A stretch of 34,287 bases of DNA from Mycobacterium sp. 852002-51163_SCH5372311. Its GTDB lineage: Bacteria > Actinomycetota > Actinomycetes > Mycobacteriales > Mycobacteriaceae. The first letter of the stretch is position 1. Each line of letters opens with the position of its first letter. The stretch lies in NCBI RefSeq assembly GCF_001667115.1, contig NZ_LZIJ01000094.1, positions 1 to 34,287 on the forward strand, read 5' to 3'. This document shows, one piece after another, positions 22,536 through 30,859 of the stretch. Below the pieces are notes generated by a model. That model had not been told where the DNA came from and made no database searches. It saw nothing but the letters and a program-made list of their open reading frames with translations. Position numbers and translations under genes: made by a program.

Positions 22536-24917
22536 TCAGGCGCCCGCAGGCCGTGTCCCGATCACACCGTCAGCGGCCAGGCGCGCCAGCTCTTCCCCGC
22601 TCAGCCCGCACCGATCACGCAGCACCTCGTCATTGTGCTCGCCGAGCCGCGGCGGCGGCCGGTGCAGCCACCTGGTATGGCCGGCGAGCCGGGCAAACGG
22701 CGGACAGGGGTATAGACCGGCCCCCGTGCTCGGATGGACGAGCTGTTCGAAGAATCCCCTGTCGCGCAGTTGCGGATTCTCAGTCACCAACGACGGTGAA
22801 ACCACCGGGGCGGCGGGAATGCCGGCCCCGGCCAGTCGCTCCACCGTCGACTCCAGCGGCTGTCCGGCGAACCAGGCGCGCAGCCACCCGTCGATCTCGT
22901 CGGCCCGCGCGTGCCGCGCGACCACGCTGGACAGCCCCTCGTCACACCAGGACGGCCGGCCCATCAGCTCGACCAGCGCGCGCCATTGTCGGTCGTCTTG
23001 CACAGTGACCGCGATCCAGTCGTCTTCCGCGCCGGCACACCGGAAGATGTTCTGAATGGCCGGGCCCTGACCACGGTTGCCCCGCCGGCTCAGCGTCACA
23101 CCGGAGACCTGGTGCTCGATCGGCTGGATCGCGGTGACGTTGAGGACCGTTTCGATCATCGGCAACTCGACTTGCTGACCCGTGCCGGTGCGGTCGGCGA
23201 AGTGCAGCGCGGCCAGCACCGCGAACGCGGCGTGCACCCCGGCCAGCGGATCGCAGGCCCCGCGCGGCGTCACCGGCGGATTCTCCGGCAATCCCGTCAC
23301 CCAGGCCAGTCCGGCCAGCTGTTCCATGGTGGGGGCGAATCCCACCCGCTCACGCCACGGACCGTCCAGCCCGAACGCCGGCATCCGGGCGACGACGAGT
23401 TTAGGGTTCACCTGCAGCAGCACCTCGGCGGTGAGCCCGAAGTTGTCCATCACCCGCGGGGAGAAGTTCTCGATCACCACGTCGGCGCCGGCGACCAGCG
23501 TCTTGAACAAGCGGCGACCATCGTCGGAGTTCAAATCCAGTGTGACGGAACGCTTGTTGGTGTTCATCGCATGGAACACCCAGCCGTATTCCCACCAGTC
23601 GTCGACGTCCTTGCGCATGCCGCCGGAGTAGCGGATCCCGTCCGGCCGCTGGATGGACTCCACCTTGACGACGTCGGCACCGAACGCGGCCAGCACGTGG
23701 GTGGCGGCGGGGCCGGCCCAGAAGGCGGTCAGATCGACGATGCGGACACCGTGCAGCGGCAGCCCTCGTGGCGTCGGCTGGCCGTCGTATTCTCTTTTGC
23801 GCCAAGGCGATTCGTCGTTGTCGGCGCCGGGTAATGCGGTATCGCCTACCGGCGGGGGCGCGCAGCGCGACATCAGCCACGGCGCCCGAGGCTGGTGGAA
23901 GCCGGCGGGGTTGCGGACGAACACGCCACGCTGCGTCACGTAGTCCATGTCGCGGATCGTGGAGCCGTTGCCCAGCGCCGCGATGGGCAGCCGGAAAAGC
24001 TGGCCGAGCTCGACGATCTCCTCGACCGTCCGTTCGGCCATCCACGGGCCGATCTGTTCGCGAATGAAATCGCGGTAGGCCCACCGGCCGATCTGGAATT
24101 GCAGCTGTTCGATCTCCGCGAACTGCGGGCATCCGACCATCGCGGCGAAGTCGAGCCACTGCTGACCGGTGACCATGGTGATCCCGACGTAGCCGTCTTT
24201 GGCCGGTTCGATGGACGGGACTTCGAGAGTGCGGCGGATCGGCGGGACTTGAAGCAGCTGAGAATGCAGCCATTCGCTGCTCTGCATCCAAGTGATCGCT
24301 TCGAGCATGGACAGGTCGAGATGCTCGCCGGGGCCGCCTTGCTCGACGCGGCGGCGCACCGCCAGAGCGCCGAACGCGGCGAACACGCCGCCCATGTACT
24401 CCCCCAGGTCGCCACCGATCGCTATGGGCGGCCCGGCGGGATCACCCCGAAAGCCGGGCGAGCCCGCCCAGGCCTGCAAGGTGAACTCGCTGGCGGGGCG
24501 GTCGACGTACGGACCCGTCGAGCCGAAATCGGAGATGGTCACGACGACGGCACGCGGGCAGTCGGCCAGGAGGCGCTGCGGATCGACACCCAGCGCCGCC
24601 GCCTGCGACGGGCCAGCGGTGACCACGACGACGTCGGCGGCGGAAAGTTCGGCGCGGAACCGATCCGAATCCGCGGGACAGGTCAGGCTGCGTTTGCCCG
24701 CGTTCAGGTAGCTGAACAACGGCGAGTTACCCGGCGGCGGTACCTGTGATCCGGCGGCCGACCAGCGCCGTAACGAATCCCCTTGCGGCGATTCGATTTT
24801 GCGCACTTCGGCGCCCGCGTCCACCAACAGTTTTCCGCAGTAACCACCGGCGATCCGGTCGCTGATCTCGACCACGCGCAATTCGTCAAGCGGCGGATTT
24901 CCGGAACCGCGACTCAC
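22536..24917 (-). CDS. Two-domain family III (CaiB/BaiF) CoA-transferase
   Basis: This 793-residue protein has two complete CaiB-type modules. The first (about 5-360) begins LDELRVVEISDRIAGGYCGKLLVDAGAEV and has GPGEHLDLSMLEA (Asp201). The second (about 395-780) begins LHGVRIVDLTAFWAGPAATHVLAAFGADVVKVE and has GTGQQVELPMIET (Glu584). The conserved Asp of the (V/I)D-x2-M motif is thus kept in the first module but replaced by Glu in the second. Such enzymes exchange CoA between acyl-CoAs and free acids. The GTG start at 24917 has no Shine-Dalgarno, but a TATAAAT -10 lies about 9 nt upstream, so it may be leaderless; the AT-rich operator overlaps its promoter. It is divergent from the GntR gene. 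Confidence 0.9.
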   Translation of the reverse strand: MSRGSGNPPLDELRVVEISDRIAGGYCGKLLVDAGAEVRKIESPQGDSLRRWSAAGSQVPPPGNSPLFSYLNAGKRSLTCPADSDRFRAELSAADVVVVTAGPSQAAALGVDPQRLLADCPRAVVVTISDFGSTGPYVDRPASEFTLQAWAGSPGFRGDPAGPPIAIGGDLGEYMGGVFAAFGALAVRRRVEQGGPGEHLDLSMLEAITWMQSSEWLHSQLLQVPPIRRTLEVPSIEPAKDGYVGITMVTGQQWLDFAAMVGCPQFAEIEQLQFQIGRWAYRDFIREQIGPWMAERTVEEIVELGQLFRLPIAALGNGSTIRDMDYVTQRGVFVRNPAGFHQPRAPWLMSRCAPPPVGDTALPGADNDESPWRKREYDGQPTPRGLPLHGVRIVDLTAFWAGPAATHVLAAFGADVVKVESIQRPDGIRYSGGMRKDVDDWWEYGWVFHAMNTNKRSVTLDLNSDDGRRLFKTLVAGADVVIENFSPRVMDNFGLTAEVLLQVNPKLVVARMPAFGLDGPWRERVGFAPTMEQLAGLAWVTGLPENPPVTPRGACDPLAGVHAAFAVLAALHFADRTGTGQQVELPMIETVLNVTAIQPIEHQVSGVTLSRRGNRGQGPAIQNIFRCAGAEDDWIAVTVQDDRQWRALVELMGRPSWCDEGLSSVVARHARADEIDGWLRAWFAGQPLESTVERLAGAGIPAAPVVSPSLVTENPQLRDRGFFEQLVHPSTGAGLYPCPPFARLAGHTRWLHRPPPRLGEHNDEVLRDRCGLSGEELARLAADGVIGTRPAGA

Positions 24918-24920
24918 CCG

Positions 24921-24954
24921 GCTATTTATATCATTACTGCTAAGATAGCTAAGC
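24921..24954. promoter_or_regulatory. AT-rich operator/promoter in CoA-transferase-GntR divergent region
   Basis: The stretch contains an imperfect 27-bp dyad (CTAT...ATAG, 24922-24948) with an inner TATC...GATA pair, and on the minus strand a CTATCTTA word also present at 20812-20819. It overlaps the TATAAAT -10 of the CoA-transferase, whose GTG is only 4 bp away. It is a candidate autoregulatory site for the adjacent GntR protein; similarity to the other three sites is weaker. Confidence 0.45.
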
Positions 24955-25039
24955 CAGCCGACTACGCAGTGGCGATCGCAAGCGCGGCGAAGCCGGGCGC
25001 AGCGGGTCGCCACCCATCAATCAAGCATACGAGGATCGG

Positions 25040-25873
25040 ATGACCGCCCTGGGAATTGGCCCTGATGCCCGTCGCCGGCTGTCGGCGCCGCGGATCGCTG
25101 AGATCGTAGCCGACGAGCTGCGCCGTCAGATCATCGACGGCGAGCTCGCCGACGGAGATCTGCTGCCACGGCAGGAGGTGCTGGTCGAGCAGTTCAACGT
25201 CAGCCTGGTTTCGTTGCGGGAGGCGTTGCGGATCTTGGAGACCGAGGGCTTGGTCTCGGTTCGGCGCGGCAACCGTGGCGGCGCCGTCGTGCATGCACCC
25301 GCAAAGACCAGCGCGGCCTACATGCTCGGTTTGCTATTGCAGAGCGAGTCGGTTGCCGTCGCCGACCTGGGTGCGGCGTTGCAGGAACTTGAACCGGCGT
25401 GCGCCGCGCTGGCCGCCCAACGGCCGGACCGCGCGGACACCTTGGTGCCCGAACTCAAAGAGATCAACGACTCCATGGCCGAGAACCTGGAAGACGGCCG
25501 GCTCTTCACCGAAATCGGCCGTAAATTCCACGATCTCGTCGTCCGCGGCTGCGGAAACCACACCATCATCGCGGTCGTCGGCAGCCTGGAGACGCTGTGG
25601 ACCAGCCACGAACAGCAGTGGGCCGACGAGAGTTCGGCGCGCGGCACGTACCCGTCGCTGGCCAAGCGCCGCGCGGTACTCAACACTCACATCAAGCTGG
25701 CGGAGACGATCGCGGAGGGTGACGTCGACCGGGCCCGCCGGATCGCGTGCCGCCACCTCGCCGACACCCAGACCTATGTGCTGTCCGGCCGGGCTGACCA
25801 GCGCATCTATGCGCTATCGCCGCAGGCTCTTTCACGTTCGGGGTCCCGCCCGCGGGATATCCGGCGGCCGTAG
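25040..25873 (+). CDS. GntR/FadR-family transcriptional regulator
   Basis: This 277-residue protein has an N-terminal winged helix-turn-helix (RIAEIVADELRRQIIDGELADGDLLPRQEVLVEQFNVSLVSLREALRILETEGLVSVRRG) and an FCD ligand-binding domain (about 105-240) with the metal-ligand-type His residues in EIGRKFHDLVV, LNTHIKLAE and CRHLADT. FadR/FCD proteins are usually repressors released by an organic acid or acyl-CoA. It is divergent from the CoA-transferase and 10 bp upstream of the SDR gene, so it probably controls part of the catabolic island; its ligand and operator are inferred, not shown. Confidence 0.93.
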   Translation: MTALGIGPDARRRLSAPRIAEIVADELRRQIIDGELADGDLLPRQEVLVEQFNVSLVSLREALRILETEGLVSVRRGNRGGAVVHAPAKTSAAYMLGLLLQSESVAVADLGAALQELEPACAALAAQRPDRADTLVPELKEINDSMAENLEDGRLFTEIGRKFHDLVVRGCGNHTIIAVVGSLETLWTSHEQQWADESSARGTYPSLAKRRAVLNTHIKLAETIAEGDVDRARRIACRHLADTQTYVLSGRADQRIYALSPQALSRSGSRPRDIRRP

Positions 25874-25883
25874 CCGCTTGCCC

Positions 25884-26687
25884 ATGCGTACCGCATTGGT
25901 GACCGGCGGCAGCGGTGGCATTGGAAAAGCGTGCGGTCGAAAGCTATGTGAGCTCGGCTACGACGTGGTGCTGGTGGCGCGCCGGGAGAACCCGTTGCGC
26001 GCGACGGCCGACGAGCTCGGTGCCCGCCATATCGTGGCCGACGCCTCCGATCCGGGCGACTTTTCGAACGCGATAAGTGCTTTGGAGACAATTGATCTCG
26101 TCGTGCACGCGGCAGGTGTGCTGGGCGGAACCTACGCCCGCAAGCAGACGTTCGAGCAGTGGCGCACGATCATGGCGGCCAATCTGGACTCCTGCTTCGT
26201 GGTGACCTCCGCCGTGCTGCCGCGGATGCGCGCGGGCTCGCGGCTGGTGTTCATCTCGTCGTCCGCGGCGCACGAGCCGATGATGGCGCGCACGGCGTAC
26301 TCCGCGACGAAGGCGGGCATGAACGCCTTCGCCCGCGCATTAGCGCTCGAGGTCGACCGCGACGGCATCAGCGTCCACATCGTGACCCCCGGTCCGGTGG
26401 AAACCGAGATGCTGCAGGACGTTCCCTTCGAGATGTACGCGATCCAGGTGTCCGACGTCGCCGAGGCGGTCGCCTGGCTGGACACCGTCGACCCGTCGGT
26501 CGATCTGCCGGAGATCCGGCTGAACGCCGTGCGGCGGGGTCCATACGCACGCCCCCCGATCGTGCCCACCGAGGCGCGCCGGCGCGCGGCAGCTCAACCT
26601 CCCGCGGAGCGCGGAAATTCTTTGATGACCGATTCACCGAATTCGGTGAGCGAATCGGGCGCCGCGAAGTCGGCGAACCACACATAG
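25884..26687 (+). CDS. Short-chain dehydrogenase/reductase
   Basis: This 267-residue protein has the NAD(P)-binding TGGSGGIGKACG motif, VVHAAGVLGG (NAAG equivalent), catalytic Ser in FISSSAAHE, and Tyr139/Lys143 (YSATK). It reduces or oxidises a hydroxyl/keto group on an unknown substrate, fitting the 3-hydroxyacyl-CoA or steroid alcohol steps of the island. The ATG at 25884 lies 10 bp after the GntR stop, so the two are co-transcribed; a longer frame from 25275 is a shadow of the GntR gene. The C-terminal ~31 codons overlap the opposite-strand LLM gene and look unlike a conserved SDR end. Confidence 0.9.
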   Translation: MRTALVTGGSGGIGKACGRKLCELGYDVVLVARRENPLRATADELGARHIVADASDPGDFSNAISALETIDLVVHAAGVLGGTYARKQTFEQWRTIMAANLDSCFVVTSAVLPRMRAGSRLVFISSSAAHEPMMARTAYSATKAGMNAFARALALEVDRDGISVHIVTPGPVETEMLQDVPFEMYAIQVSDVAEAVAWLDTVDPSVDLPEIRLNAVRRGPYARPPIVPTEARRRAAAQPPAERGNSLMTDSPNSVSESGAAKSANHT

Positions 26688-27448
26688 AAACGCTCGACCC
26701 GCTGGGCGGCCAGGCCGCTGAAGTGCGCGATCAGCTCTTCGGCGGTGCCGCACACCAACCCCGGCCCCAGCTGACCGAATCGCCGGGTGCTCACCTCGCG
26801 AACGGCGTCCGGATCGCTGCCGGAGCGGACGAAGCCCACCGCTTGTTGCACCGAGATCCGGGCCGGTTCGGCGGACGGGGCCAGCCGGGGCAACCGGTCC
26901 AGATGGTTCGCCTGCAGGTTCCACCAATCCGCGTATTTGCGAACCAGTTCCATCATTCGGCGTCCGCTGCCGCCCAGGACCAGCGGTATCGGATGCGTGG
27001 GCCGCGGAGATTGACTGCTCTCGCCGTCCGCCCAGTACTTTCTGATCAAACCCAGGTTGCGGTGCAGTTGCTGGACCCGGGCAAGCGGATCCTGTTGCCC
27101 GACATCGAATCTGGTGAACTCGGCGGGCCAGGATCCGGCTCCCAGACCAAGCTCGAATCTGCCCTCGGAGGCCTCCGACAGGGTGACGGCCTGCTTGGCG
27201 AGCACCGCCGGATGCCGGAACGCGTCGCAGAGCACCAGGTGCCCGATCTTCAGCCGATCCGTCTTGGCCGCCACCCACGTCGCGATACCCATTGCCTCCC
27301 AGATGTTTTCATCCGGGCGGCCGGGCGCCTCGAGGTGGTCGATACAAGCCAGCCCGTCGAAACCGCTGGCTTCCGCCGCGCGCGCCCGCAGCACGAAGTC
27401 GGCCACCGGCAACCGCACCTGCGGCAGAAAGAGATACCACTCGACCAT
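26594..27448 (-). CDS. LLM-class F420/flavin-dependent oxidoreductase
   Basis: This 284-residue protein has the luciferase-like TIM-barrel pattern: FVLRARAAEASGFDGLACIDHL, IWEAMGIATWVAAKTDRLKIGHLVLCDAFRHPAVLAKQAVTLSEASEGRFELGLGAGSW, PIPLVLGGSGRRMMELVRKYADWWNL. Actinobacterial members commonly use F420. They perform hydride transfer on diverse substrates; here the step is unknown. ATG 27448 is preceded by AGGTG 6-7 nt upstream; GTG 27457 is an alternative. Its promoter region is shared with the acyl-CoA dehydrogenase operon, and its 3' end overlaps the SDR by 94 bp on the opposite strand. Confidence 0.85.
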   Translation of the reverse strand: MVEWYLFLPQVRLPVADFVLRARAAEASGFDGLACIDHLEAPGRPDENIWEAMGIATWVAAKTDRLKIGHLVLCDAFRHPAVLAKQAVTLSEASEGRFELGLGAGSWPAEFTRFDVGQQDPLARVQQLHRNLGLIRKYWADGESSQSPRPTHPIPLVLGGSGRRMMELVRKYADWWNLQANHLDRLPRLAPSAEPARISVQQAVGFVRSGSDPDAVREVSTRRFGQLGPGLVCGTAEELIAHFSGLAAQRVERFYVWFADFAAPDSLTEFGESVIKEFPRSAGG

Positions 27449-27492
27449 GTGTTTCACCTGTGTCTTGCCGGCGTCCGATTGCGCCCGAGTCG

Positions 27493-27518
27493 CTAGTTTA
27501 CTATTTTTATTATGTTAG
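27493..27518. promoter_or_regulatory. AT-rich palindrome in front of the acyl-CoA dehydrogenase operon
   Basis: The 26-bp sequence has perfect symmetry at CTA-N3-TA-N-TA-N4-TA-N-TA-N3-TAG. Its right part matches the motif at 20803-20821. It overlaps TACTAT (27499-27504) and TATTAT (27508-27513), both -10-like, and directly abuts the AGGGG Shine-Dalgarno (27517-27521), so a bound protein would block transcription and initiation. Confidence 0.65.
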
Positions 27519-27525
27519 GGGTCTT

Positions 27526-28593
27526 ATGGATGTTGCACTGACTTCGGAGCAGCTGGCGCTGCGCGACACCGTACGCGACATCCTGCGTACCGAGTGTCCG
27601 ACGAGCGTCGCACGCCAGGCGATCAGCGACCCGGAAGGCTGGCGCGCGCTGTGGAAGATGGTCGTCGACCTCGGCTGGACGGAACTGGCAGCGCCGGATA
27701 CCAGTGGTGAGTTCGGGCCCGTCGAGCTGGCAGTGGTGCTCGAGGAATGCGGGGCGGCGATCGCGCCCATACCGTTGCTGAGCAGCGTGGGCATGGCCGC
27801 GGGGGTTCTACGGGCCTGCGGCACCGCCTTCGACGGTGTGCTCGCCGACATCGCGAGCGGGGTGGTCGCGACCCTGGCCGTCCACGCTCCCGGTGACCGG
27901 CTGCCGGGGGCGCCGATGACGCTGCGCCACAACCGCCTCACCGGACGAGCGGTCGCCGTCCCCAACCTGCAGCGCGCCGAGCTGATCGTCACACTGGCCG
28001 GCTCCGACGACGGACCGGTGGCGGCGGTGGTCCGCTGCGGTGACGGGGTGACCATCCAGGCGGGCGAGTCCACCGACCCCACGCAGCCGCTTGCCGACGT
28101 CGAGATAGATGCCGCACCGACGACCACGGCCGCCATCGCAGACGTCGAATCGGCCCTGACCGCACCGCTGGTCGCCGCCGCCGCCGACTTGCTCGGGGTG
28201 GCGAGTACGGCGTTACACCGTTCCGTCGAACACGCGAAGTCGCGCCGCCAATTCGGAAAGCCGATCGGTTCGTTCCAAGGCATCAAACACGCGCTGGCGG
28301 ACAACTACGTCAGCATCGAGCGAGCCCGCAGCCTCACTTACGCAGCCGCCGGCCGTCTGGGTGCCGGCGGGACCGGCGCCTGGACCGCCGCGGCCCTGGC
28401 GAAGGCCGCCGCCGGCGACGCCGCGACCTACTGTGCGCGCACCGCGGTCCAGGTGCATGGCGCGCTGGGCCAGACCTGGGAGCACGACATCCATCTGTTC
28501 GTCCGCCACGCCTGGCAGGGCGCGGCGATGCTGGGCGACAGTCGCGCGCTGTACCACGCCGTCGGCCAACGCTTCGCAGGAGGCGCGGCATGA
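27526..28593 (+). CDS. Acyl-CoA dehydrogenase subunit 1 (FadE-like)
   Basis: This 355-residue protein has the acyl-CoA dehydrogenase fold (N-terminal helices MDVALTSEQLALRDTVRDIL, C-terminal SRRQFGKPIGSFQGIKHALAD and TAVQVHGALGQTWEHDIHLFVRHAW). The middle region lacks the usual EP(E/N)AGSD substrate/FAD-loop motif, so it is probably the non-catalytic or FAD-contributing partner of a heteromeric enzyme such as the steroid ChsE type. The ATG at 27526 has AGGGG upstream; a longer frame to 27292 is a shadow of the LLM gene. First gene of a five-gene operon, overlapping the next by ATGA (28590-28593). Confidence 0.88.
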   Translation: MDVALTSEQLALRDTVRDILRTECPTSVARQAISDPEGWRALWKMVVDLGWTELAAPDTSGEFGPVELAVVLEECGAAIAPIPLLSSVGMAAGVLRACGTAFDGVLADIASGVVATLAVHAPGDRLPGAPMTLRHNRLTGRAVAVPNLQRAELIVTLAGSDDGPVAAVVRCGDGVTIQAGESTDPTQPLADVEIDAAPTTTAAIADVESALTAPLVAAAADLLGVASTALHRSVEHAKSRRQFGKPIGSFQGIKHALADNYVSIERARSLTYAAAGRLGAGGTGAWTAAALAKAAAGDAATYCARTAVQVHGALGQTWEHDIHLFVRHAWQGAAMLGDSRALYHAVGQRFAGGAA

Positions 28594-29696
28594 CGGCATT
28601 GCTCGAGGAGTTCGCTGCCTGGTTGACCGACTTTCTGCCGAACGACTACTACCAGCAATACCCCAGGTACAGATGGGATCTCGGGCTCCGCCGCGACTAT
28701 CAGCGGGCCGCGTTCGAAGCCGGCTGGATCCAGCCCACCTGGCCGCGCGAGCACGGCGGCCGATCGCTGGGCTTGCGCGACGCCATGGAAATCCGGCTCG
28801 CGGCGGCCATGCGGTCAGCGCCCAAGCTGCCCAATATCGCCGGCCCCAACGTCGCCGCTCCGGGCATCCGCCAGTTCGGCACCCCCGAGCAGATCGACCG
28901 TCTGTTGGTTCCGCTGCTGCGAGGTGACGAATGGTGGGCCTTGGGCATGTCGGAGCCGGAAGCCGGATCCGACTTCGCCGGCCTGCGCACCCGCGCCGAG
29001 CGCCACAGGGACGTGTTTTTGGTCAACGGCCACAAGATCTGGACCACACAGGCCCACCTGTCGCGGTGGTGCACCCTCTACGCCCGCACCGACCCCGACG
29101 CGCCGAAACACCGTGGCATCTCTTGTCTGATCCTCGACTTGCACTCTCCCGGGGTGCGGATCGAACCGATCCGGATGGCGTCGATCTCCGACGAGACGTT
29201 CTGCGAAGTCTTTCTCGACGACGTCGAGGTGCCGGTGGACAATCTGCTGGGCCCGTACAACGACGGCTGGCACGTCGCGTTGGCGTCGCTACAGCATGAG
29301 CGACAGATGATCTGGATCATGAACTGGGTCGAGATCGAGCGTGGCCTGGACTCGATCCGCGGCGCTTGCGACGCGGATCGAGGCTTCGACAGCTACACCG
29401 AATTGGGTTCGCTGCTCGCCGACGCGGAAGCGCTACGGGCTACCGGCTACCGCGCCCTCGGCAATGAACTCGCCGGCCGGCCCAGCCCGGAAGCCGATAT
29501 TTTGAAGCTTCTCGGATCGGTTACCTTGCAACGGGTTTGGGAGCTGAGCGCGGTCGCCAACGGCCCCCGTTCGGCCGCTGACCCGGACTTGCTCTTCGAA
29601 CGCCAGGATGCGTTGGCGGCGACCATCTACGGCGGCACGTCCGAAGTCCAGCGCAACATCATCGCCGAGCGGCTGCTCGGGCTGCCGAAGGGGTGA
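28590..29696 (+). CDS. Acyl-CoA dehydrogenase subunit 2 (FadE-like, catalytic type)
   Basis: This 368-residue protein contains MSEPEAGSDFAGLRTRA, NGHKIWTTQAHLSRW, LASLQHERQM and IYGGTSEVQRNIIAERLLG. The usual YEGT Glu of medium-chain acyl-CoA dehydrogenases is Gly here, so the base is probably the Glu in HER (residue ~240), as in other actinobacterial FadEs. It likely forms an alpha2beta2 FAD enzyme with subunit 1, oxidising an acyl-CoA to the 2-enoyl-CoA. It begins in the ATGA overlap with subunit 1 and ends in GTGA with the next gene. Confidence 0.92.
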   Translation: MTALLEEFAAWLTDFLPNDYYQQYPRYRWDLGLRRDYQRAAFEAGWIQPTWPREHGGRSLGLRDAMEIRLAAAMRSAPKLPNIAGPNVAAPGIRQFGTPEQIDRLLVPLLRGDEWWALGMSEPEAGSDFAGLRTRAERHRDVFLVNGHKIWTTQAHLSRWCTLYARTDPDAPKHRGISCLILDLHSPGVRIEPIRMASISDETFCEVFLDDVEVPVDNLLGPYNDGWHVALASLQHERQMIWIMNWVEIERGLDSIRGACDADRGFDSYTELGSLLADAEALRATGYRALGNELAGRPSPEADILKLLGSVTLQRVWELSAVANGPRSAADPDLLFERQDALAATIYGGTSEVQRNIIAERLLGLPKG

Positions 29697-30859
29697 CGAC
29701 GATGGATTACGAACTCGGCGACGACGCGGCCGGTCTGCGCGAGCACCTGCGGCAGTTGATCGCCGACCATATCCCGGCCGATTTCCTGGGCGCCTGCACC
29801 GACGATCCGGACGACCTGGCCACCACCGAATCGTTTTGCAAGCTGCTGGCGGCCGAAGGACTGCTGGCCCTGGCCTGGCCGAAAGAGCATGGCGGCGGGG
29901 GCGGTTCGATCTGGCAGCAGACCGTACTGCGCGAGGAGATGTGGGCCAACTACGAGCCCCGCGGGCCGCAGTACATGGGCATCAACTGGGTGGGCCCGGC
30001 GATCATGCGTTACGGAACCGCCGAGCAGAAGGCCAAGCACCTGTCCGGCATCGCGTCCGGCGAAGTGATCTGGTGCCAAGGATTTTCCGAACCCGAAGCC
30101 GGAACGGATCTTGCTTCGTTGCGCACCCGCGCCGTCCCGGACGGCCCCGACGGAACGGGTTGGCGTATCACCGGCCAAAAGGTGTGGACGTCGTACGCCC
30201 GGATGGCATCGTGGTGTGTGCTGGCCGCATGTACCCATCCGGATGCGCCGAAGTCGAAGCGGCTCAGCCTGTTTCTGATTCCGATGGATCGCCCCGGGTT
30301 CACCGTCCGGGGTATCCCGTCGATGCTGGGCCCGCACCACCTCAACGAGATGTTCCTGGATGGCGTGCAGGCATTTCCCGGCGATGTGCTGGGCGAGCCG
30401 GGCGACGGCTGGCGGGTGATGCGCGAGGCGCTGGCCTTCGAACGGGTTGGCATTGCACGCTACGCGCGATGCGAGTCGCTGCTGCACCGGATGCAGGAGC
30501 TACTCGGCGATGACTGGGACAAGTTGCCGGAAACCATTCGCGCCCGCTGGGTTCGGGCGCTCGTCGACTTGCGGGTGGCCAGGTTGATGGCTTATCGAGC
30601 GGTGTCGCTGCAGGACGACCCGGCGGCGGGTGCGGCCGCCAGCGCCGCCCGCATCGCCACCACCATCTGCGATCAGCAGGTGGCCGAGTTGCTGTTCGAC
30701 GTGCTGGGGCCCACTGCGCTGGACAGCGGGTCTTCGGCGGCGCTGCACGGAGCGATCGACGACCACTGGCGCTACGCGCAAGCGGCCACCGTGGCGTCGG
30801 GAACCATCGAGGTGCAGCGCATGCTGGTGGCACGCGACGTGTTGGGAGAGCACCGGTGA
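29693..30859 (+). CDS. Acyl-CoA dehydrogenase subunit 3 (FadE-like, catalytic type)
   Basis: This 388-residue protein contains FSEPEAGTDLASLRTRA, GQKVWTSYARMASW, REALAFERVGIARYA and VASGTIEVQRMLVARDVLG. As in subunit 2, the YEGT Glu is absent (ASGT) and the Glu of FER is the probable base. It starts with GTG in a 4-nt overlap (29693-29696); an ATG three codons on is possible. It is the likely catalytic partner of subunit 4, giving a second heteromeric dehydrogenase for a different round of side-chain beta-oxidation. Confidence 0.92.
   Translation: MTTMDYELGDDAAGLREHLRQLIADHIPADFLGACTDDPDDLATTESFCKLLAAEGLLALAWPKEHGGGGGSIWQQTVLREEMWANYEPRGPQYMGINWVGPAIMRYGTAEQKAKHLSGIASGEVIWCQGFSEPEAGTDLASLRTRAVPDGPDGTGWRITGQKVWTSYARMASWCVLAACTHPDAPKSKRLSLFLIPMDRPGFTVRGIPSMLGPHHLNEMFLDGVQAFPGDVLGEPGDGWRVMREALAFERVGIARYARCESLLHRMQELLGDDWDKLPETIRARWVRALVDLRVARLMAYRAVSLQDDPAAGAAASAARIATTICDQQVAELLFDVLGPTALDSGSSAALHGAIDDHWRYAQAATVASGTIEVQRMLVARDVLGEHR

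Noticed and set aside
25275..25883. N-terminal extension of the SDR frame
   Set aside because: Shadow of the GntR gene; the Rossmann motif begins right after the ATG at 25884.
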